The notes beneath the pieces are model-generated. The model was not told the DNA's origin and ran no database searches. It saw only the letters and a list, made by a program, of their open reading frames with translations. DNA of 64,000 nt from Polytrichum commune (lineage: Eukaryota > Streptophyta > Polytrichopsida > Polytrichales > Polytrichaceae): positions 24,676,001 through 24,740,000 of the forward strand of contig OX485809.1 of NCBI GenBank assembly GCA_950295325.1, in the 5' to 3' direction. Numbering within the stretch: position 1 is the first letter of the stretch; every line of letters starts with the position of its first letter. The position numbers and the translations under genes were made by a program. Below are positions 12,401 to 23,200 of this stretch, in pieces.

Positions 12401-15400
12401 CTCAAGATTGTCAACCAACTTATTGACTTTGGACCCGTCAACACCGCGCCATTGCCGGCCGGGTTTCCCGAAATACCGGACTCCGAGCATTGCTACCGGG
12501 TTGATGTTGAGAACATTGGGCAATTCGACCTCCACGTGGACTTTCACCTTGTGCAAGATGTTGGGGCACCCTCGCCGGCGCCTACGGATAAAAGTGCGGC
12601 TCTAGCCGCAAAGAAAGGCGCGAAACCGGGTGGCGGGGGTGGAGGAGCTCCATTCATCCTTCATCCGTCATCCTTGGATCTCAAGATTGATGAATCCAAA
12701 GATTTGTGCATTTACTCTTATCCAGCCATGGTAAGGTTAACTGCAAAATATTATCTAGTTCTGGTGGATGGCCATAACTTGTAAAGTGGATGTTTATTTT
12801 GTGTCAAGATAACCTATTTGGGGTCTCTCATCGCAAAATCCAAGTGACCACCAAAATATTATGCATTTTTGGACAGGTACGGTTCCCTGTCACTTCTATT
12901 GTCACTTTTTCATTCATTTTTTGACAGGCTCACCCACGGTCACTTCTATTTTTGGTGACCTTGTGTAAAATGAAGTAGGACCGCCACTCATTTCTCAGCC
13001 AATGAGGATTTTCAAAAGCGGTGGTCATGATCAATGGTCACTAGTGTAGATATGCCCTACGTGTTGAAGTTGTGGTCAAATGCAATACAACCTAATATGG
13101 TTGATTTTTGTTCTTTTGGGAAAAAAAAATTGTGAGCAGGGGACGCAGGGCAAACTCAATTACAAGCTCATATGCGCGATTGTAAACAATCCTCGCCAAA
13201 TGGAATACAATGTCACGTGCCATGCAGATACACCCAAAATTGAATTAGACCCAGCTGTGCTAAATATTGGGCGTGTTCTACTTGGTTGCCGAACTACCAA
13301 AACTGTGATGATCAAGTAAATTTTTTTGACTCATATACGCACTCTTTTCATTGATGAGAATGCTGATTTTGTTGATTGACAATTTCGTTATCAACTCAAG
13401 ATGTGTGAATTTTGCGTGCCATTTAGATTTTCATACTCTTGTTTGTTTGACAAAATTGTGATGCTTGGAAAATAAATATAGGAATTTGTCGGAGCTCAAA
13501 GTGGCATGGACGATTGCTCACCTTGAGGAACTGCCAGAGGAATTTGAGATAGCCCCAACCCAAGGGAAGATAAAAGCCAAGGCTTTATATCCATTTAAAA
13601 TACTTTTCAAATCTATTGAAGAAAATATCTTCAATTTAAAAGTTGTCTTTCAGGTATAGACACAAAAACATTTTCCAAATTTGATCTAGCAACACCATGT
13701 TGAACTTAAAGCTATATAGATTTACAAATTCCCAAAACTATTGGCTATTAGAGAGAGATTGTGAAATGTAAGCATTAAAAAAAGAATATTATTCAAGATG
13801 TGACTTTGTGATCATTGAACATAATCATAGCTAGACTTATACATGATGATGCATAATGGCAGGTATCTGACAGTAAAGAACCTGATCATAAAGTTGAACA
13901 AGAGGTGATTTATCCGGTCGCAGCAGAGGCATATATTTTGGACGTAGTGGTCAAATACCCAAACAATCCTGACGGTAGTGAAGCTCATGGTGGCCTAAAC
14001 TTCGGAACAGTGAAAGTGGCCGAAGCCCAAATGAAGCCACTCGTCCTTGAAAACAAGGGGAAATACAAAGTGGGGTTCAAATTTGTTCCACAAACTCTTT
14101 TGGTGCATGATCTATTTGTTTTTGTTCCTAATGAAGGAGAGATAGCACCAAAAGGTCAACAAAAGGTAAATGACTGCATCTTGTTGTGTCACTTTGCATA
14201 TTTATATGATAAATGAAACAATAATTTACATGTTTATGGACGTCTAACTTTACTTTGACTAAAAACTTTGGTTTATATCCTATACAAGGCTCTTCACTTG
14301 CCACTAGTTGTGCAGGTGGATGTCTATTTCAACAAGGACCAAAAACTTGTAAGTGAGGTGAGCCTCAAGCGTTCAAGGGACCTTCAACTACACCTGATAG
14401 AATGCGAAACAAATGTGGTTGAGAAAATTTTGACAATTTTTTTAGACCTCATAGCCGTGCACTCGCAGTTTCTACTCTTACCGGCTCATGGGCTTCATTT
14501 TGGGTACGCTGTTGCGGGTCACCTCTCTGAGGGTCGAATCCTCAAAATTCTCAACCGAGGTGTCTTCCCTTTTGATTTCAACATTTCAAGCCCAACATCT
14601 CTTGGATACACAGATGCACCTAAAGTGTCAAAATCCGATGCCGTCTCTCAAGCAAGTGGGGCAACAAGGAAAAGCTCAAAAACTGTTGCAAGTGCAAAAA
14701 CGACAGCCACAGCCAAAACTAGTGCAAGCAAAAGAAGCTCAAAAAGTGATAAAGGTGGAGGTGGAGGTGGTGCTGCAAAAGCACTCGAATTGCAAGGCTT
14801 TAGACTTAGCCCTGCGGCCGGTAACATTCTTCCAGGTGAAAAAATCGATATTCTAATTTTCTTCAAAGGGCCCCAAGAACCTGAGATTTTGACTGAGCAA
14901 TTGTTGATCAACATCACCGATAAAGACCCTGAAAAGTATCCCGAAGACATTAAATACGACTTAACAGGAGAATCAAAGCTACCAGGAATTACTACCATCC
15001 CAGATGTAATATTTGAAGAACATCAAATTATAGATAAGTTGGAAAATCCAGCCGTGACTCCACCCTTTGGTGTATACTCTCGACATGACCATGTTTTCTC
15101 ATTTGGAGCATTCATTATAGATTGTGACCGACCTTTCGATGGTGGGCCTCCTAAAATTGCACCGAAACCATCTGTTCGGTTTACGGGGGATGCACCAAAG
15201 CCAAAGGTGGTGAATGCTCCAATAGGCCGAAAAGTGGAGGCTAATTTCCGTATCGATAATCCATTCAAGGTTCCGTGTATTGTGGATTTTGTAATAACTC
15301 CAACTCTACCGGAAAAAGAGACACAAGCCCCGTATGAGGATCCCTTTGCAATGTTTGTACAACCACCGATGCTTGAAGTCCCACCTCACGAGTTCCGGTA

Positions 15401-18400
15401 GTGTCTCTTTCTTGCTTTGGTGGTTGCAATGACTCGCAACATGTATATGAATAATCTATAGTAAGATCATCTTCATAATGTGGTGAGTTGTAATAAGTCA
15501 TCATAAGAAGTGTATTTGGAATATATATCATTCATATTAAGTTCATTGGCAATCATCATCGCTCGTTATTGATGTTGTCAGATTAAGTTTAGCATGATAT
15601 ACTGTATCTATAAACCTAGTTCTTTTAATGTTGCAGTTATGTTTGTGTTGCATTCCAACCATTATCAATGCAATGTTATTTTGCGATTTTTGAGGCGCTT
15701 GTGAGAGATGGAGGTGACAACATGCAAACAAAAATATTTAAGTGTCATCTACAAGGGGAAGGCACATTACCACATTTGCAAATCACGGACCCAACCACAT
15801 TGTCTCCATTGGGGGTCACATGGCTCCAATTTCTTCGATTGCGTGTAGGGAAAACAACGACAAAGTCATTTAAGGTAATCGACTCTAATACACATGTAGG
15901 TGAGTAAGTTTTTATTTTATTTTAAGAATAAATTTTAGAACTTTACAACTATGATACTGAAAAAATACTAAGATTGAAATAATTTTATTTATTTTTCCTT
16001 CCTGTTGTGATGATGTTTTGGACTTGATCTTCTACTCACATTTTGTTGTTCAAGGATTGTTTTGATATTCTTATGAATCTTTGTTGGTATGAGGTCATTG
16101 ATGTGCACATTTGTTGTTGCTTGAATGACCAATCTAGTTGCAAAACAAAGGAATTGTCCCTGCTGTGACCACGATTGATGTCAAAGGTGGAGGTGTTCCA
16201 TGGTGTTTATTGAGCCACCAAAGTGGGATAATTGAGACTCCTCTTTATCCTGGTCAAACACTCACCATAAAACCCAAATGCAAGGAAACATTTTTGGTGA
16301 CATTTGTGCCATTAGCGGGTGAATCGTATGAGCGGGAAATAAAGCTGGACATTCAAAATAATCCATATGCCGGGTTAAGTATTGTTGTAACGGGTGAAGG
16401 CTATTGGGAGGAGGTTGAGTGCATAGGATTGCCTGGAAATCGAGAAGACGTGATTTGGTTTGGTGACGGTGGGTTTGGTGTCCCACGTGTTGTCAAATTT
16501 ACCATAAAAAACAATGCGAAAGACAAGCATTGGAGATTTGCATGGCCAGTGGTTGAAAAATTCACCTTCTCTCCTGCTACTGGGCACCTCCATGCCGGTG
16601 CATCAAAAACCATTATTGCCACATTCTTTGCCACTGAAGCAACTCAAATCTTGGACCAACCGATGAACGTCTCATTATATAATATTGAATTTCCGGAGGG
16701 CGAAGAAACTCCACCTGATTGGGACTCCGATATTCCTGACCTTGTTATGATCGCCTTGGCACCCGTGCCTACTGGAGGTGTTGACCCCAAAGCCGGCGGT
16801 GCAAAAGGCAAGTCTTACCTACTTGAGGCCCATCATTCTTTATAATAAGAATATATTTTTCTCACTAGTTCAGTTTTAGTATTTTGAATCCCAACTCTAA
16901 ACTGACTTTTAAAATGGTGACCCATATTTATTTTACAAGAGTTGTCACCTCACGCATGAAGGCTTTGGCTTCAATCCCAACCTCAGGGTGAGAACTCTTC
17001 TTTCTAGAGTACTTCCTTATTTCCCCTCTCTAATGAATCTAAGAATTTATGACTGTTTGTTGTGTATACCATATGTAGATACATGAGGAGTTCAATGACA
17101 CCATAAGTGTCTAATCATAACAAATTTGCACCTACAAAATTCTATTTACTTATGCATAATAAATAATATTATGCTAGAGTCACTGTCAAACCCCCTTCAC
17201 TCTCCATAAGACTTTTAAATCTATCATAAGGAAATATGTTTTAGTATCTTATGAATATACAAGTATTTCTAAAAATAAGAGTGTGTTCTTATCAAAAGTT
17301 CTAATATTTGAACTCCAACTTTCAATCGAAATCTAAGATGGTGAATGTGCTTATCATATAGGTGCTGCCCCTGCAAAAGGAAAACCAGATGCGAAAGCTT
17401 CAACTTCAGATGTGCCTCCGCCGAATCCCGATGCAGGACCCCAAGAACCGGCCCATGAAATTGTGGCGGATTCTAATAAAGCGTTGCCCCTGAAATTGCA
17501 CGTGGTTGTGGACAGTGCAAGGTATGAATGTGAATGCCAAGGAATTCATTTCAAGACAACAATGATGTACCAGAGTCGGACTCACACATTCACAATCAAG
17601 AACTTGAGCACCGCCATACTTCCACTACGATGGCAAATCTTGAAAGAAGACGGCAATCCCGGTGAACATGAGATTTATCACATTGACTCCCCAGCCATGG
17701 TAAAAGCAGGTGAAACCGAGACAATTGCAGTGAAGTTTGGCCCTGTCGAAGTCGAAGATTGTACAAGGTTTTTGGTTTGTGAGATCGACTTCCTTGAGCC
17801 GGGATACACGAGCATAAATATACCATTGACAGGGAGTGTCACACGACCATGGTGTCATTTTAAGCTTCCAAAGAGTGATTACATTTCGGGTTTACGGCGA
17901 GACGCGGATGCACTGGGACCCAATGGGTATGCAGGCCCATTGGATCCTGAGACACGAGTGATTGAGTTTGAATCTTTGGGCATTCATGTTCAGAACATCA
18001 AATACTTTATTGCACTTAATCCCACTAATACGACGTTCACATTTGAGTGGGAGAAAGTTCCCGACCCATCCCAAGAATGGAGAGAAGATGAAACTGATCG
18101 CATGGCAATCATGAGTTATCTTTCAAATCCTTTCAAGTACTTAAATCGGTTCCTCCTTTACCATACACCATAACCAAGTTGTTGTATTATTCAGTTTCTG
18201 CATGTTATGAAATACTCTACACTACTATAAGAGAAGTTCCAATGGATCATAACGCTACATAACAATGCTACCACCCTATCATTCAAGTTCACATAATTTT
18301 GGTGAGGAATAATAGTAATATAATTAAAGGCTTGTCAACCAAGGGTGTAAGATAACCTTCATTTGTCCCTCCCCCTGTGCCCCGCTTTTTAACCTTTAGA

Positions 18401-20172
18401 TTTTTTTATTTTAAAAAAAGATTGATATTAATCATGGGTTACAACCTCTATAGCCACTTGTTGATCTTTTTTGTTTTCTATATGTCTTTATGAAAGAGAA
18501 GTCAGTCTATCTTCGCGAAGGTATCTACCTAAAAGCCTTTTATATCATTCAGATGATTTTTCAAAGGTAATTTAAAAAAGAACATCAAACAAGTTTTTCT
18601 AGCATTTAGTGTTCTTTTGAGAGGTCCATTTTGGGCCTATATGTGATGATTGTTGAAACTCATGACGAGTGCCTACGATATTGTGAAACAATACATATTG
18701 CTAGAAGTTTGAGCCTAACAAATGAATCACACAAAGAATTTGGTTGGTTTAATATGGTTAATGTCACTTATGTATCATTCTAGAGCCTATTGGTGTTGCA
18801 AAGTGTTGGACACACACTTGTGTCGATTAAAGTTTCATTTGATTGTGTATTGATGTCAACTCAAAAGTTGTTATGGGCTTCTTATTACCATCCTCGCGAT
18901 CTTCCCAACTACTAATCAATAATATTTGCATGGCACACTAGTGGATTTGAAGTGATTTTTGATACTTATGGCAGGTGTCTATGTAAGCAAGGGGTGATTG
19001 AGGCAGGCCAATCACATGAAATGGGGTTTGAGTACACACCCAATAAACATGAATTGGTGGAGGCATTTTGGATATTTAAGATCGTGGAAATTGGGCTTGT
19101 TGTACCATTCCTTTTGGTGGGTAGTGTCATAAAACCCGATTTGTGCTTAGACACACAAACCATCAACTTTGGGCGTGTCCTTGTGGGTGAGAGACAACAA
19201 CTTTGGGTGAAACTCAACAACAATGAAGACACACCCTTCCCATTCAAATTTGATAAACAAGACTACGAACGCAAGCGTGACACCGGAGTGTACATGAAGG
19301 AATTGCAAGGGTGGCTTCATAACGAGATTGTTGTTATTCCTGACTTGATCTTTGAGCCAAATCAAGGCATGGTGCCTGCCAATGGCGCTCGTGAGATTCT
19401 AGTTACATATTCTCCCATATGTGAGGGAAAGCAAAACTTTAATGTAATTTGCCATGTAAAACGATCGTTACAAATCAACTTGAATATCAAAGGTGAGGGT
19501 TATTCGGTTCACGACAAAATTTTCTTGGAGATTGTTGAAGACATGTTGCCGGTGCAATTATCTGCTACAACGCCAAACATTATTATGTTTGGTGAAGTCT
19601 TGATCAACGACAAAGTCTTCAAAAAGTTCCTCCTTACAAATGTTGGCGTATTCTCTTTCGAATTCTTGTGGTTGGTTGGTAAAACCAATGAGGTTGTGAT
19701 GACTCCATTGGCGGGAGTGATTGGTCCTGAGGAAAAAATTGTGTGTGAGATGGCATATTGCCCAAGTACTGTTGGTCCCATTGTCAATTTTCCTGTCACG
19801 TGCAGGGTAAGTGATGTATTCATCAATCTCAAGGAAATTTAAATATCATAGATATCATTCACTAGAGAAAATGCCATGAGGAATTGGCATTTTCCTAACG
19901 AAGAAAGTCTTTGCGTCGTGAGCCAATTGACAAAAATCCAATCCAATCTACTGAACTTTAATGGATGTTGATTGTATTGCCAAAAACCCTTGTTCTTTGA
20001 TAAGTGTCATTGAAGCTCACTGTGTTCAAATACATTTAGGCCACTTTTATCAATACAATATATTGGTTGTTGTCAAGCATTATAGAGGAATCTCATGCGG
20101 CTCCTATATTGTTATACAATGATGTGAAATGGACAGTTTGTTTCTTAAGTCACATTTGGATAAGTATTCATG

Positions 20173-20210
<38 letters not shown>

Positions 20211-23200
20211 AACTATATATTTATGTTTAGCAAGTTTGAAAATTAATCTAAATTTAAGTACATATGAACACTTGTTGTCTAGTCACAACTCACAACAACG
20301 TCATCCTCGCATTCCAACAATCTTCTTACATGGTGTTTGTGAGTGGCCAAGTAACATTATATAAGCCCATTGATGCATTACATTGAAATATAGTTCCATT
20401 GAAATTGACTGCAGGTTTTCAAGAGCAACCGATATAAGTTGTTGTTTAATGGCCTTTGCTACCGTGCAAGGATTAGTTTCAGTTGGTACCACTTTGACTT
20501 TGGCCCAACATTCCTTCATGTCCCCACGCGGGAGGCCCCTTCATGTATGTTGTTAGCAACAAACACGGGTGTTGAACAAAACATCGTGGAGCTTATGTAC
20601 AATAGTACACCACAATTGGAGATTGCACACACTACATGGGTCATGCAAGGTGGCCAACAAGACTTCCTCATGATCCATTTCATGCCACGTGAATACATCA
20701 AATACAATGAAAAAGTGACCTTCCTCATCAATGGTCTAGATACCATGAGCGTTTGGGTCCATGGTGAAGGCACACCGTTGATTGTGGAGCTTGTGGACCA
20801 ATCGCAAAAACTTCTCTCGTTTGGCCAAGTTCATATGGGCGAAGTTTCCATCAAAAAAGTAAGCCCTCAAAAGATAGCTATCATTGAATTTGTTTCAATT
20901 ATTTTTTGAACGTTTTTTTTTTTTTTCAAATACATTATTTTGTAATTGTTGAAACTCATTTGATGTTTAATTTTGCAGGTTGCGATCATCAATAAGAGTG
21001 AGGCTTTGTTGCCTATCTCATTTGAGCCAAGTCGTCAAGCGATGGCTGAAATTGACATTGAGTTGCTACCATATGATGGCCTACGGTTGAAGCCCCACCA
21101 GGTGCACACACACACACACATATGATATGAACACAAAGCTGAGTATATAATTTGTGATACATGTCTGAAATCTCTTGAACATATGGATATATGATCAGAT
21201 TGTAGTCAGAAATTAATATAATCTTATTTTGGCCTTCTAGTGCCAATGTGGTATATTTTGACTTCATCAGTCCATAATTCGTTGCCATTTGACTCTCTCT
21301 TTCATAATGAAACAAAAACAGTTTCTCTCTGGAAGAGAGTGAATGTGGAAATAATGTAGCTGTAATAGTAACACACACCTAAATCTGGGGAGAATGCAGA
21401 TTGGCATCTGTGAGGTGATCTTTGCTCCCAAGCAACGGGTTCCAAGGTTCCACGAGATTGTCCCCATGGACATGTCGGGTGTAGAAATTGTATTGCTTTC
21501 GGTGGCTGGTATAGGCATTGGTACAGATATCATTCTAAGCACTCAAGTGTTGCACTTCGGAACCATCGTCTTGGGTTCCAAGAAAACTATCCGCATGCAG
21601 GTAAGAACCTAATCTTCCGTTTAACGCCAATACCCACCTGTCCACAAACTTATTCACTCCATCATCTTTGAAGCTTGCATGATCTGTCCGTAGTGTCTTA
21701 GTGCCTTAGATGGGTGGTTTAGTGCGGCATTACAATTGATGACATGCCATGTCCATTAAAATGACTTCCATTAAAATGACTTCATGGAGCAGCAAGTGTT
21801 TCATGCCATCTTCTTTGGTTGTCACTCAGTGATTGCAAGATCATTAATGTGGGTTGATAAATGATGTGCATCACCCTAAACATGATCTATAGTGTAAACT
21901 TCTGAGTAGTTTCCATGTAATACATACAATTTACTCATTAAATTATCTAGCCTAATGTGTTTAGAGTTACGGTTTTTGTTGTGGTAACGGGATGAGCATC
22001 TATGAGTTGCTCTTAAGCGATCTCATATTCAATGTTGAATTTGGATGTGTAGCTCATATGCCTTAGCATATCGTAACACAAGTTTGTTGAGGTTATACGG
22101 TCCACAAAAGCCTTTGAAAGGGTTGATTGATGTTTTGCCAGTGTCAGTTCATGGTGTTGAATTATATATAAGTCAAGAAACAACCAACCGCATCATGTTG
22201 ACATTGAACTTGAGCCCACCCTCTAACTCTTGGTGTGGGGGAACTAAAATGCAGGTGGAGAATGTGGGTGAGTTGGGCTCCTTGTTCACATGGGACACCG
22301 AGACATGGGTCTCAGAACTTACATTCTACCCGCCAGATGGGTTCCTTGCCCCTCACCAAGTGACAAATATCGACGTGACATTCCATCCATCCTCCGTCCT
22401 CTATGACATCCGTCTCGAGAGGATCGGATGCACTGTCGTGGGTGGGGAAACCCTTTATCTCACTGTGACTGGAGGGTGCATTGAGAAGGACTTACCCGAG
22501 AATTACAACTTTGAAGCCCCCGTTCGAAGCTCAGACATGAAAACCATTCCACTTGTCAATACTAGCACCAGGCCTTGGTGTTTGTACCCTAAGATTATGC
22601 ACAAGTTCTTTAGTGGCTTGGGTGTGGTCACCGTGCCCGCTGGAGACACCGCGGAGTACGAAGTCACGTACAAGCCTATGACCATGACGAAGCCACCAAA
22701 CGAGGCTCAACACGAAGGGTCCATACTCTTCGGACTTCCCGATGGAAGTGTCTTATTTTATGGCCTAATTGGGGTGGCCAATGACCCTTTGCCGGAAGGG
22801 GAATTTACATATGACGTCAAAGCGCGGGCCACAACGGACATCTATTTGTCTTTATACAATTGGACCAAGGTGTCCCAACACTTGAGGTTAGATGTGACGG
22901 TGCCACCTCACCCTGGCTATGGCATTGTTTCCACTTTGGAGGGGTCCCCCATTGTCGAGGTTCCCGGATTAAGTACCCGAAAGTGCCAACTTTATTTCAT
23001 GGGTCACAAAACTGGAGTGTATCCATGTGTCGCAAAGTTCATTGACAATAAAACGCGAGAATTTCTTTTCTTCAACCTCACCTTCAATGTACGAGATGCA
23101 GATGTGGTCGATCGAATACCGTTCAACACAGTCACAAGGGAACTTCGTGTGCACACCCTACATATCCGCAATCCGCTTGATATGATGGTCTCATTCAACG

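Noticed and set aside
20170-20364. Plus-strand frame starting in a Tyr-Ile repeat
   Set aside because: Encoded by the (TA)n microsatellite in an intron.
22045-22254. Open extension upstream of HYDIN exon 22255, continuous with it
   Set aside because: A CAG|GTGGAG acceptor at 22255 joins the previous exon in phase and restores the ASH strand order; no acceptor near 22045 keeps the frame.
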